A stretch of 46,165 bases of DNA from Bacteroidia bacterium (lineage in GTDB: Bacteria; Bacteroidota; Bacteroidia; Bacteroidales; Prolixibacteraceae): the NCBI GenBank assembly GCA_026391295.1, contig JAPLDS010000046.1:55001-101165 (forward strand), written 5' to 3'. How positions within the stretch are numbered: position 1 is the stretch's first letter; every line of letters begins with the position of its first letter. A program made the position numbers and the translations under genes. The notes beneath the pieces were generated by a model, which saw only the letters and a list, made by a program, of their open reading frames with translations, ran no database searches and was not told the DNA's origin. Below, piece after piece: positions 15,854-24,424 of the stretch.

Positions 15854-17224
15854 ATGACACATCGTTTTCTTCCAATCATTTATGCAATTCTTTTTAGCCT
15901 TTTTTTCGCCAAAGAATCTAGGGCGCAAAAGCCAAATATTCTTTTTATTGTTGGAGATGACATGGGGTATAGTGATACCGGTTTTCAAAATTGCAAAGAT
16001 ATCCCCACCCCAAATCTAGATGCATTAGCAGCCTCTGGGGTCGTGTTCACGAATGGTTATGTGACCGGTCCCTATTGTTCTCCAACGCGAGCTGGCTTGT
16101 TGACCGGTCGTTATCAGCAGCGTTTCGGACATGAGTTTAACCCTGGAGGGAACATTCAAGGTTTACCACTTACCGAAACCACCATCGCCAATCGCCTTAA
16201 GGAATTGGGCTATGAGACCGGTGCTGTTGGTAAATGGCATCTTGGGGCACAACCAGCTATGCAACCACAGAAACGTGGATTTAATGAGTTTTACGGCTTC
16301 CTGGGTGGCGGTCATAGTTATTTTAAAAATTCAGGTATCCTAAGAGGGACTGAACAAGTGGATGAACTTGACTATACCACAGACGCATTTGGGAGAGAGG
16401 CCGTGAGTTTCATTGAACGACATCAGAAAAACCCGTGGTTTCTTTACCTTGCTTTTAATGCCGTACATACTCCCATGGATGCTACGGATGATCGTTTGGC
16501 AAAATTTACCCATATACAGGATAAACGACGACAGACTTATGATGCCATGATGCTTGCCATGGACGAAGCAATCGGCAAGGTCCTTAAAAAAGTTGCCGAA
16601 GTTGGACAGGAGAAAAATACGCTGATTATTTTCATCAGTGACAATGGCGGTCCGACGATGAAGGGGACCACGATGAATGGATCATCGAATTTCCCACTTC
16701 GAGGAGGTAAGCGCACAACGCTTGAAGGGGGTATTCGCGTGCCATTTGTCTTATCATGGCCGAGTCATGTAAAACCAGGCAAATATAATCTTCCAGTCAT
16801 TCAGATGGATTTAAATACTACAGCTCTTGTAGCTGGTGGGGTGAAAATAAAATCAACGATGAAGCTCGATGGCGTTAACCTAATTCCATTTATTTCCGGC
16901 GAAAACTCCCATGCTCCTCATGAGGCTTTGTATTGGCGTTTCGGTGAACAGATGGCCATCCGAAAAGGAGATTTTAAACTTGTTCGTTACGATACCAATG
17001 CGGATACAAATACTGGCAAGCCCCAACCCGTAACGGCTGTTAAGTTATATAACCTAAAGGAAGATATAGGTGAAACAAATGACTTAGCCTCAGCTATGCC
17101 TGGCAAACTGAAAGAAATGCAAAGGCAATGGTACACGTGGAATGCGACCCTGGTAAAACCACTTTGGGGAGGTGAACCTGGCGATAACGATGGACCAGAG
17201 CCAGGAGCTTCGAAGAGAAAATAG
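15854..17224 (+). CDS. Secreted sulfatase, S1 family
   Basis: This 456-residue exported sulfatase (signal peptide 1-24) hydrolyses sulfate esters, probably on a polysaccharide or glycosaminoglycan. It has the metal-binding start PNILFIVGDDMGYSDTG, the signature CSPTRAGLLTGR with the cysteine at 75 that is converted to formylglycine, GAVGKWHLG, and the calcium/metal site FISDNGGP. Length is normal for arylsulfatase-type S1 members. A maturation enzyme must be encoded elsewhere. It is the first gene of a likely operon with an internally duplicated protein (7 bases on), a phosphoesterase and a sodium symporter, and is divergent from a glycosidase gene. The substrate cannot be named from sequence. 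Confidence 0.95.
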   Translation: MTHRFLPIIYAILFSLFFAKESRAQKPNILFIVGDDMGYSDTGFQNCKDIPTPNLDALAASGVVFTNGYVTGPYCSPTRAGLLTGRYQQRFGHEFNPGGNIQGLPLTETTIANRLKELGYETGAVGKWHLGAQPAMQPQKRGFNEFYGFLGGGHSYFKNSGILRGTEQVDELDYTTDAFGREAVSFIERHQKNPWFLYLAFNAVHTPMDATDDRLAKFTHIQDKRRQTYDAMMLAMDEAIGKVLKKVAEVGQEKNTLIIFISDNGGPTMKGTTMNGSSNFPLRGGKRTTLEGGIRVPFVLSWPSHVKPGKYNLPVIQMDLNTTALVAGGVKIKSTMKLDGVNLIPFISGENSHAPHEALYWRFGEQMAIRKGDFKLVRYDTNADTNTGKPQPVTAVKLYNLKEDIGETNDLASAMPGKLKEMQRQWYTWNATLVKPLWGGEPGDNDGPEPGASKRK

Positions 17225-17231
17225 AATTACA

Positions 17232-17993
17232 ATGGGACTAAATACAATATTAACGAAGGCAGGTATTCGAGAAGCATCCGCATTAATTGGAATAAATTTT
17301 GAAGAGGTTTTCGGCCCCTTAGACCAGAGCGCTGTTCATCCATATGGCCGATATAGGTGGTCGGTATCTTATGCGGAAACGGGTGGTCCGATTATTCAAG
17401 CGTTGCCTCCCGAAGAAGAGATGGGCTGGACACCTTGGGAGGAGTGGCTTATGCTAAATGGCAAGCCTGTGCGCCGAGCCATGATCCTTTATCCGGTTAA
17501 GGAAATGGTCCGTAATGTTCCTCGTTGGAGGGTTCTCGAGCAAAGCGAAACAGATCTAGCTCCTCGCTGTGCAACAAAAGTAAAGAGCATAGAGGAACTA
17601 TTCCATCGGGACCGAGTTATTGAAGCGGCAAATGCTGTTGGGTTTGATGCTCAGAAGTTGCTTGTCGATCCCCTTTCGGAGAGTGAAAGAGCGCTGTATA
17701 TGCAAATGCGCTGGTCCATTGCTCCCCATCGACTAGCTGCCGATCTTCCAGTCATACAATGTCTACCTCCCTTGGATAAAATGGCTCAATGGCCTTGGGA
17801 AACTTGGTATACTGATGGGAAAACCCCTTTGATTCACCATGTCCATTATACTTATACGACAGAAAGAACATCATCTGAGGTATGGATTGAAAGAGATGGA
17901 GCTCCTCAGCGACCAGTTGAATTATTCGGTCATGACTGGTATTGGTACAACGATGTGTCAATGGCTCCTGCGCTGTCAGGTAAGATCGAATAG
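17232..17993 (+). CDS. Internally duplicated cytoplasmic protein of unknown function
   Basis: The protein has 253 residues without signal peptide or membrane helices. It consists of two similar halves. Residues about 10-90 and 127-210 align through EASALIGINFEEV / EAANAVGFDAQKL, then RWSVSYAETGGPIIQALPP / RWSIAPHRLAADLPVIQCLPP, then WTPWEEWLMLNGKP / WPWETWYTDGKTP. I do not recognise the family. The frame opens at 17172 inside the sulfatase gene, but ATG 17232, 7 bases after the sulfatase stop, is the natural start. Tight linkage to the sulfatase suggests a related job. Conserved Trp and Pro-Pro motifs hint at a ligand-binding surface, which is inference. Confidence 0.8.
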   Translation: MGLNTILTKAGIREASALIGINFEEVFGPLDQSAVHPYGRYRWSVSYAETGGPIIQALPPEEEMGWTPWEEWLMLNGKPVRRAMILYPVKEMVRNVPRWRVLEQSETDLAPRCATKVKSIEELFHRDRVIEAANAVGFDAQKLLVDPLSESERALYMQMRWSIAPHRLAADLPVIQCLPPLDKMAQWPWETWYTDGKTPLIHHVHYTYTTERTSSEVWIERDGAPQRPVELFGHDWYWYNDVSMAPALSGKIE

Positions 17994-18061
17994 TCAAATT
18001 GTTTTTATCTTTAGCACTGCAAAAACCGATCGGAAACGGAAATCGGAATTAAAACTGAATC

Positions 18062-19315
18062 ATGATTAATAAATTTTTATTTTTTGGACTGATAGTCCTG
18101 CTTGTAGAATACTACTCCTTTGTCGCTGTGCGAAGCGTTATCAAGCAAACTCCCGACAGTATACATGGCTATTTATTCTTGCTTTATATTATTCTATCGC
18201 TTGTAACTTTATGCGGCTTTTTTGCTTTATCACATTACGGAAGGGGAGTCTGGCCTTCGGTAACACTTAAATATGCAGTTAATATGTTGGTGGGCGTCTT
18301 TATCGGCAAATTCCTTGTGGCCACGATTCTCCTTTTCACTGATGTTGCGCTTTTGATTCCCAATCTGATTTCGTTTGCTAATTCATTTAAAAGTCATCCG
18401 ATTGGATCTCCACCTGAAGGGTCACGGTTTATGAGTCGGTTTACTTTTATCTCCCAATTGGCTTTGGGAGTAGGAGCTCTGGTAACGCTAGGTCTTGGTT
18501 GTGGAATACGCAATAGATATCGTTACCAGCTTAAGAAAGTAAAGTTATCCTTGAAAAATCTACCGAGTGAGTTTAAAGGGCTTCGCATTATCCAAATTTC
18601 CGATATTCATTCTGGCAGCTTAGATGATCCGGAGGCAGTGTCCAAGGGTGTCGATTTGATCATGCGCGAAAAACCTGACCTGATTTTGTTTACTGGAGAT
18701 CTTGTAAATAATCAGGCCGAAGAGGTGAATCCTTACTTAAAGATATTTGGACAACTCAAAGCGCCTATGGGTGTTTACTCAGTCTTGGGAAATCACGATT
18801 ATGGCGATTACGTCTCTTGGCCTTCCGAAGTAGCTAAGAGGGAAAATCTGGATGCGCTGAAACAGCATCATGTTGATTTAGGATGGAGACTGCTATTGAA
18901 TGAGCATGTTTTGTTGGAGCGTAACAGCCAGCAGATTGCTTTGATAGGTATTGAAAACTGGGGTGCTAGAGGGTTTGCTAAATATGGCGATATGAAAAAA
19001 GCTGTTGCTGGACTCGAGCATATAAATGTGCCAATCAAAATATTGCTTAGCCATGATCCATCACATTGGGAAGCCGAAGTGCGCAAAGAGTATCGTGATA
19101 TTGACTTGACGCTCAGTGGCCACACCCATGGAATGCAATTTGGAATTGACATTCCCGGATTTAAATGGAGCCCCGTGCAGTATGTTTACAAGCAGTGGGC
19201 CGGCTTATATCAAGATGAAAACCAATCTCTTTATGTTAACCGCGGTTATGGTTTTATTGGATACCAAGGTCGAGTAGGAATATTGCCCGAGATAACCTTG
19301 ATCGAACTGAGTTAA
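18062..19315 (+). CDS. Membrane-anchored calcineurin-like metallophosphoesterase (YkuE/YaeI-like)
   Basis: The protein has 417 residues. Residues 1-150 contain four hydrophobic segments. The C-terminal 250 residues are a calcineurin-like phosphoesterase with the full set of dimetal motifs: ISDIHSG (about 180-185), FTGDLVNN (about 210), LGNHDYGD (about 243), a SHDPSHWE histidine and SGHTHGMQ near 355. The four-helix N-terminus followed by the phosphoesterase is the usual layout of membrane relatives of YkuE/YaeI. The likely substrate is a phospholipid or nucleotide-type phosphodiester at the membrane. It lies 68 bases after the duplicated protein and 21 bases before the symporter, so it is probably in the sulfatase operon. 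Confidence 0.92.
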   Translation: MINKFLFFGLIVLLVEYYSFVAVRSVIKQTPDSIHGYLFLLYIILSLVTLCGFFALSHYGRGVWPSVTLKYAVNMLVGVFIGKFLVATILLFTDVALLIPNLISFANSFKSHPIGSPPEGSRFMSRFTFISQLALGVGALVTLGLGCGIRNRYRYQLKKVKLSLKNLPSEFKGLRIIQISDIHSGSLDDPEAVSKGVDLIMREKPDLILFTGDLVNNQAEEVNPYLKIFGQLKAPMGVYSVLGNHDYGDYVSWPSEVAKRENLDALKQHHVDLGWRLLLNEHVLLERNSQQIALIGIENWGARGFAKYGDMKKAVAGLEHINVPIKILLSHDPSHWEAEVRKEYRDIDLTLSGHTHGMQFGIDIPGFKWSPVQYVYKQWAGLYQDENQSLYVNRGYGFIGYQGRVGILPEITLIELS

Positions 19316-19336
19316 CAGGTGAACTAAACTACAGCT

Positions 19337-20815
19337 ATGAAATTATCGGTTTTAGACCTACTCGTTTTTATTGTACTGACCTTTGGCAGTGTAATTTTTG
19401 GCGCTAGCTTTTTCTTTAAAAACAAGACCTCTTCACAGTTTACTTCAGGTGGTGGTAAGATCCCCGGATGGGTCGTTGGACTTTCACTCTTTGCCGCTTT
19501 TTTAAGCAGCATAAGCTTCTTGGGTCTTCCAGGGAAAGCTTATATGTCGAATTGGAATGCCTTTGCTTTTAGTCTTTCCATACCACTAGCCGCTATTTTT
19601 TCGGTTCGGTTTTTTGTCCCACTTTATCGAGGACTGGGTAGCATCTCGGCTTATCATTATTTGGAAGTTCGATTTGGTATATGGGCAAGTGCTTATTATA
19701 TCTTAACCAAGATTATGCATATGGGAGCTATTTTATTATTACTCTCCTTGCCTTTAAATGCGCTGTTTGGTTGGAACATACAAACTATCATCATCGTTAC
19801 CGGAATTACCGTAACGATTTATTCGATGCTCGGAGGTATTCAGGCAGTCATCTGGACCGATGCGATACAGGGATTGATACTTATGGTAGGTGCTATTGTT
19901 GGTGCATTAATTCTGACGTTTTCGATGCCTGAAGGGCCGAAGCAAATCTTCGACATCGCCGCTGCAAACCATAAATTTAGTCTGGGAAGCTTTGGTTCTA
20001 GTCTAACAGATTCTACTTTTTGGGTCGTCCTTATCTATGGATTTTTTATGAATCTTCAGAATTTCGGTGTCGATCAGAACAACGTCCAGCGTTATATGAC
20101 AACTGGCACGGAGAAGGAAGCCAAATCTTCTGCCTTATTTGGATACTTATTATATATCCCGTTGTCGCTGATCCTCTTTTATATTGGCACTGCACTTTTT
20201 GCCTATTACACTGCTCAGCCCGACTTGCTACCCGCTGAACTTAAAGTGGCTGGTTCGGGGGATAAGATATTCCCTTATTTTATTGCCACGGCACTTCCAA
20301 CGGGTATTCGTGGGCTCTTAATTGCCTCCATCTTTGCCGCTGGAATGAGCAATATTTCTGCTAATATAAACGGTACGGCAACCATCATCTTAACCGACTA
20401 TTACAAAAGATTCTTTAATCAGCAGGCGAATGAAAAATCATCTATGAAGGTTCTTTATGGCTCTTCGTTGATTGTGGGAGCACTGGGTGTAACGATTGCC
20501 TTATCGCTCGTTGGGGTTAAAAGTGTGCTCGATGCCTGGTGGATGCTAGCCTCCATCTTTAGCGGTGGAATGCTTGGCTTATTCCTTCTTGGTTATCTCT
20601 CCAAGTATGCCCGCAATATTGATGCTGTTATTGGGACAATTGTAGGAATCCTAATCATCATCTGGATGAGCTTGTCACCGCTTTATTTCACAGAAGGTAA
20701 ATTACTGGCTTTCCGGAGTCCTTTTCATGAAGATTTGACCGCGGTCTTTGGCACCATGGCCATTACTCTTGTTGGATTTTTATTAGCCAGTTTATTCGCT
20801 AAAAAAGCAAGCTGA
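19337..20815 (+). CDS. Sodium:solute symporter (SSS family)
   Basis: This 492-residue integral membrane protein has about 13 hydrophobic segments. SSS-family features include the early GGGKIPGWVVGLSLFAAFLS region, the SISFLGLPGKAY stretch, SMLGGIQAVIWTDAIQG (the family signature region) and NGTATIILTDYYKRF. It should import a sugar, sialic acid or other small organic solute with Na+ across the inner membrane. It follows the phosphoesterase by 21 bases and closes the sulfatase operon, so it may take up the monosaccharide released by the neighbouring glycosidases. Its stop lies only 3 bases from the end of the convergent DUF423 gene. Confidence 0.93.
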   Translation: MKLSVLDLLVFIVLTFGSVIFGASFFFKNKTSSQFTSGGGKIPGWVVGLSLFAAFLSSISFLGLPGKAYMSNWNAFAFSLSIPLAAIFSVRFFVPLYRGLGSISAYHYLEVRFGIWASAYYILTKIMHMGAILLLLSLPLNALFGWNIQTIIIVTGITVTIYSMLGGIQAVIWTDAIQGLILMVGAIVGALILTFSMPEGPKQIFDIAAANHKFSLGSFGSSLTDSTFWVVLIYGFFMNLQNFGVDQNNVQRYMTTGTEKEAKSSALFGYLLYIPLSLILFYIGTALFAYYTAQPDLLPAELKVAGSGDKIFPYFIATALPTGIRGLLIASIFAAGMSNISANINGTATIILTDYYKRFFNQQANEKSSMKVLYGSSLIVGALGVTIALSLVGVKSVLDAWWMLASIFSGGMLGLFLLGYLSKYARNIDAVIGTIVGILIIIWMSLSPLYFTEGKLLAFRSPFHEDLTAVFGTMAITLVGFLLASLFAKKAS

Positions 20816-20818
20816 GGA

Positions 20819-21199
20819 TCAATTTTTCTTTTTATTGGTATTTAGAACGTGCACCAAAAGGCAGATCCAGCCTGCAATAAATAGGACTCCACCAATTGGG
20901 ACAATAGCTCCCAATATTTTAATTCCGGTTATTGCCAAAAGGTAGAGAAAGCCGGAGAAAATAATCGTTCCAGCGAGGAAAAGGTACCCCGACCATTTTA
21001 GAACTTTCGAAGGGTTGAGGTGCATCAAAATGCCGACTGCTAAAAGGGCAAACGTATGATAAAACTGATACTCAACGCCTGTTTTGTATACCGCAAGCAT
21101 CTCTGGGGTGATCAGTTGTTTTAAGAGATGGGCCCCAAAGGCTCCAAGGATCACGGCTAATGCTCCGGTTATGGCTGCTGCAGATAAAAAGATTTTCAT
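20819..21199 (-). CDS. DUF423 family membrane protein
   Basis: This 126-residue protein has four membrane helices. The start GALAVILGAFGAHLLK and the YKTGVEYQFYHTFALLAVG segment are characteristic of DUF423 (YgdD-like), whose function is not known. The end is charged (LNTNKKKN). Length is typical. It is a single gene on the minus strand, convergent with the symporter gene with no terminator between them. Confidence 0.92.
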   Translation of the reverse strand: MKIFLSAAAITGALAVILGAFGAHLLKQLITPEMLAVYKTGVEYQFYHTFALLAVGILMHLNPSKVLKWSGYLFLAGTIIFSGFLYLLAITGIKILGAIVPIGGVLFIAGWICLLVHVLNTNKKKN

Positions 21200-21292
21200 T
21201 TGATGGTTTTTATTTCAAGGTAAAACTACGAAAAAAGCGTGGTTATGGACTAGTGATCCCAATCACGGGATTTAAGGAAAAACAAGGTTTGG

Positions 21293-21346
21293 CCACCAAG
21301 ACACCAAGACACCAAACTATCGGCTGACTGTCAAAAGGGCACCAAG
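21293..21346. repeat. Short CACCAAG tandem repeat, non-coding
   Basis: Three adjacent 8-base units, CCACCAAG (21293-21300), ACACCAAG (21301-21308) and ACACCAAA (21309-21316), are followed by an isolated GCACCAAG at 21339-21346. The repeat sits between the divergent DUF423 and GH31 genes. Units are too short and spacers absent for CRISPR. It looks like a low-complexity intergenic repeat. Confidence 0.6.
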
Positions 21347-21437
21347 GGCTTCAAATTTTCAAATAAAATAGCACACCTAAATATTCTTACTCCTTTATGC
21401 AGATTTTTGAGTTTATTTGTTCTTTAAACCCAAAGCT

Positions 21438-23216
21438 ATGCTAAAAAAGAAATTAAAAAAAATCGGAAAGATAGTCGCGATAACGATCGGAGTCTTAATT
21501 TTCATCTTCTATTTTTATGTAGCATACCCACTTTGGGGATTGTTTTTCAATGCTCAGCGACATACTAATCCACCGCTGACACCTGCATGGGCATTGGAAT
21601 GTTGGATATGGGATAACGATTTTAACAATGCAGCCACCGTGGATACCTTGGTGTATGGCTACAAGAAATATGATCTTCCAGTTAGAACGATCAATATAGA
21701 TAGTCCATGGGCCATGCGTTTTAACGATTATCGGGTCGATACCATTCGCTATCCACATCCCAAAGAGTGGTTTGCAAAGAAGAAGGCGGAGGGTTATCGG
21801 ATTGTCATGTGGACCACAACAATGGTTAACAGTCGAAATAAAGATACCCCAATCAAGAACTCTGAAGATTGGTATAACGAGGCTAAATCAAAAGGATATC
21901 TTACCGGAAATGGACAGCAAAATGGTTGGTGGAAAGGGAAGGGCGGCTTTATTGATTACTCAAATCCGGCAGCTATGACTTGGTGGAGAGGCATGCAGCA
22001 ATCAGTTTTCGACTATAATATCGATGGATGGAAACTTGATGATACCGCCACACTCTCCTTTTATATGGCTGGACCAATCCCATTCTTATATCGAAGCACC
22101 TTCTCGGGATTGATGAGTCTTCGGACTTATATGGATCATTTTTATCGCGACGAATACCAGTATGGACTCACAAAAAATCCCGAGTTTATAACCCTAGGAC
22201 GTTCCATTGACCAGAGTTTTCATCCCGAAGGTTTTGCCCCTTTAGATGCGGCTCCAGTAACCTGGGTTGGTGATCAGCGTCATATTTGGAAATCGAAAGA
22301 TGTGGTTGATGATGGGCGCAAGAGTAGCGATCTTATCGTAACGGGCATTGGTGGTTTTGAAATGGCCATTCAAAGTATTTTATCGGCGGCAAAGCTTCGT
22401 TATAACGTGATTGGCTCTGATGTGGCAGGCTATTCTGGGAGTAAAATTCCAGCGCGACTCTACATTCGGTGGGCTGAGTTTTCGGCCTTTTGTGGACTAT
22501 TTCTGAATGGCGGTCATGGAGAGCGGGCGCTTTGGCGAAGAACGCCACAAGAACTCGAGGTGGTTCGCAAATTCTCGTGGTTGCATACCGAGCTCGTTCC
22601 ATATATGTATAGTTATGTGGTGACAGGTCACCAAGGGGGAAGAGTCCTTCAGAAGCCTGTCGAAGGAAAGTATCATTATCTTTTTGGAGATGATTTTTTA
22701 GTCGCCCCGATATATCAAGATTCGCTAAGAAATACGGTCACCTTGCCAAAGGGTAGATGGCACTATTTTTTCAAGGATAGCGAAGTGTATGAGGGTGGTA
22801 AATCGTTTGTGAAATCGTTTCCGCTTGACGAGTTTCCGGTCTTTATTCGTGAAGGGGCCATTGTTCCTTTAAATATCGAACGCTCCTATACGGGATTGGG
22901 TAATCAGACAAATACAGGTAAAGATACGTGGTTGATTTATCCAGGAATGGACAATGCGTTCACCCTTTATCACCCGGACAAAAGCGGTACCACAACCGTT
23001 ACGATGAAGAACCTTTCGAATAAAATTGAGCTTACCCTCAAAGAGGTTAAGAAGCCTTCCGTGTATACGATTAACCTAGATAAGATACCTGCGAAGGTGA
23101 TGTTTAACCAAGTAGATCTTAAGGATTCAGCAGGGTATAGCTATGATGCCCAAAAGCATCGTTTAAGAGTCGAAATTACTCAAGTCCAGGATGGAATTAT
23201 TCAAATTGATTATTGA
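21438..23216 (+). CDS. Membrane-anchored GH31 glycosidase without the N-terminal domain
   Basis: The protein has 592 residues. A basic start and one hydrophobic helix (about 11-33) anchor it, with the catalytic part probably in the periplasm. The GH31 barrel begins almost at once with PPLTPAWALECWIW and continues with YDLPVRTINIDSPW. The nucleophile is D201 in DGWKLDDTA and the acid/base is D279 in TWVGDQRHIW; IGSDVAGYSG (about 325) matches the HDIGGF motif. The C-terminal beta domains follow. The mutarotase-like N-terminal beta-sandwich usual in GH31 is missing and replaced by the anchor. ATG 21438 is preferred over TTG 21417. Likely activity is alpha-glucosidase, alpha-xylosidase or a relative; specificity is uncertain. 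The gene stands alone and converges on the NagX-like gene. Confidence 0.9.
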   Translation: MLKKKLKKIGKIVAITIGVLIFIFYFYVAYPLWGLFFNAQRHTNPPLTPAWALECWIWDNDFNNAATVDTLVYGYKKYDLPVRTINIDSPWAMRFNDYRVDTIRYPHPKEWFAKKKAEGYRIVMWTTTMVNSRNKDTPIKNSEDWYNEAKSKGYLTGNGQQNGWWKGKGGFIDYSNPAAMTWWRGMQQSVFDYNIDGWKLDDTATLSFYMAGPIPFLYRSTFSGLMSLRTYMDHFYRDEYQYGLTKNPEFITLGRSIDQSFHPEGFAPLDAAPVTWVGDQRHIWKSKDVVDDGRKSSDLIVTGIGGFEMAIQSILSAAKLRYNVIGSDVAGYSGSKIPARLYIRWAEFSAFCGLFLNGGHGERALWRRTPQELEVVRKFSWLHTELVPYMYSYVVTGHQGGRVLQKPVEGKYHYLFGDDFLVAPIYQDSLRNTVTLPKGRWHYFFKDSEVYEGGKSFVKSFPLDEFPVFIREGAIVPLNIERSYTGLGNQTNTGKDTWLIYPGMDNAFTLYHPDKSGTTTVTMKNLSNKIELTLKEVKKPSVYTINLDKIPAKVMFNQVDLKDSAGYSYDAQKHRLRVEITQVQDGIIQIDY

Positions 23217-23229
23217 CAGTTCAATTTAT

Positions 23230-24369
23230 TTAAGCTTTGAGGACAATCTTCTTCCGATACAAGAGATAGGCTAATCCCCAGAATAGTAGCATGTGGGTTA
23301 GCGCAAAGATCAGTGATGAAACTCTTGGGTCGGTTGTTAAAGGACTAAAGAGATGGAAATAGAGCCACTCATAACCATTTTGATTCTTCCCATCTGGTTG
23401 AGGGAGATGAATTAATCCAATCAAAACCCTTACGTATAAGCTTGATGCGGCAAAAGCTAGCAGGGGATTTAGGCCAAAGACTTCGAAAAAAGGGGTCCAG
23501 CGACGGTATCCTTTTAGGTCGATAATCCAGATCAGAAGGGCTAAGACTACTAAGGCCCATCCTGCGCTATAGAGCACATATGAAGGTGTCCAGAGTGGTT
23601 TATTCAAGGGTAGGATAAGGCTCCAGATAATTCCAGCAGTGATACTTAATAGTCCAGCAGAGGCAAGTTTTAATACGCTCGTTTTGGTCTTTTCAAAGGT
23701 GCGAATATACACACCAGTAAGATATCCTAACAGGACGGTGGCTAGTGTCGGGATTGTACTCAGAAGTCCTTCGGGGTCAAACCGGATGCCAAATCCTCGG
23801 TATAAATGAAGCTCTCCTAAGATCCCGCGATCAAACGCTAATGTTGCATTCTGGTTGAGAGAATAAGGATCAGCACCTCCAAAATACCACAAAATCCACC
23901 AGTATCCACCTAAAATAAGAGCTACCAAATAGGGTAAGTATTTCTTTTGAATGAGCAGGACTAATACCGAACTAACGCAGTATGCTATCGCTATTCGTTG
24001 AAGAATGGCCATGATTCGGTATTTTGAGAAATCGATTACCCATTGTGGAAACGAATTGATAAATAGTCCAATGGAAAATATCAGTAGTGTTCGTTTTGCG
24101 ATCCGCTTATAAATAGCGATGTCGTAGGGTTGCTCATATTTTGAGAATGAGAAAAACATCGAGATTCCCACCACAAAAAGAAAGAATGGAAAGACGAGAT
24201 CGGTGGGAGTGCATCCGTGCCATTTCGAATGCTCAAAGGGCTCGAAATTATGAGTCCAGCTTCCAGGTGTATTTACCGTGATCATCGCAGCAACGGTGAG
24301 GCCACGCATAACATCTAAGGCCAGATAACGCGGAGAAGATGGTTGATTAGTTGAATTTAACTCGGCCAT
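23230..24369 (-). CDS. NagX-like membrane acyltransferase (DUF5009 / HGSNAT-related)
   Basis: This 379-residue membrane protein has about ten hydrophobic segments. The N-terminal motif RYLALDVMRGLTVAAMITVNTPGSW followed by WHGCTPTDLVFPFFLFVVG is characteristic of the family of heparan-alpha-glucosaminide N-acetyltransferase and the bacterial NagX/DUF5009 proteins. It probably transfers an acyl group to an amino sugar across the inner membrane. It is a common partner of amino-sugar and glycan catabolism in Bacteroidota, consistent with its glycosidase neighbours. A 14-bp perfect hairpin ends 7 bases before its ATG. It follows the efflux operon on the same strand, 55 bases downstream. Confidence 0.92.
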   Translation of the reverse strand: MAELNSTNQPSSPRYLALDVMRGLTVAAMITVNTPGSWTHNFEPFEHSKWHGCTPTDLVFPFFLFVVGISMFFSFSKYEQPYDIAIYKRIAKRTLLIFSIGLFINSFPQWVIDFSKYRIMAILQRIAIAYCVSSVLVLLIQKKYLPYLVALILGGYWWILWYFGGADPYSLNQNATLAFDRGILGELHLYRGFGIRFDPEGLLSTIPTLATVLLGYLTGVYIRTFEKTKTSVLKLASAGLLSITAGIIWSLILPLNKPLWTPSYVLYSAGWALVVLALLIWIIDLKGYRRWTPFFEVFGLNPLLAFAASSLYVRVLIGLIHLPQPDGKNQNGYEWLYFHLFSPLTTDPRVSSLIFALTHMLLFWGLAYLLYRKKIVLKA

Positions 24370-24375
24370 ATTCAG

Positions 24376-24409
24376 TAGTTTTGAACTGTTTGGTTACAGT
24401 TCAAAACTA
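24376..24409 (-). promoter_or_regulatory. 14-bp perfect hairpin between the efflux operon and the NagX-like gene
   Basis: TAGTTTTGAACTGT (24376-24389) is the exact inverse complement of 24396-24409, with the loop TTGGTT. On the minus strand it starts 15 bases after the outer-membrane channel stop and ends 6 bases before the NagX-like ATG. There is no T run after it, so it is not a standard terminator. It could end the efflux transcript, block ribosome access or bind a dimeric regulator. Confidence 0.6.
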
Positions 24410-24424
24410 ATAAATATTAGCAGA

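Noticed and set aside
21293-21346. Possible CRISPR array
   Set aside because: Units are only 8 bases, contiguous and without unique spacers, and no cas gene is nearby.
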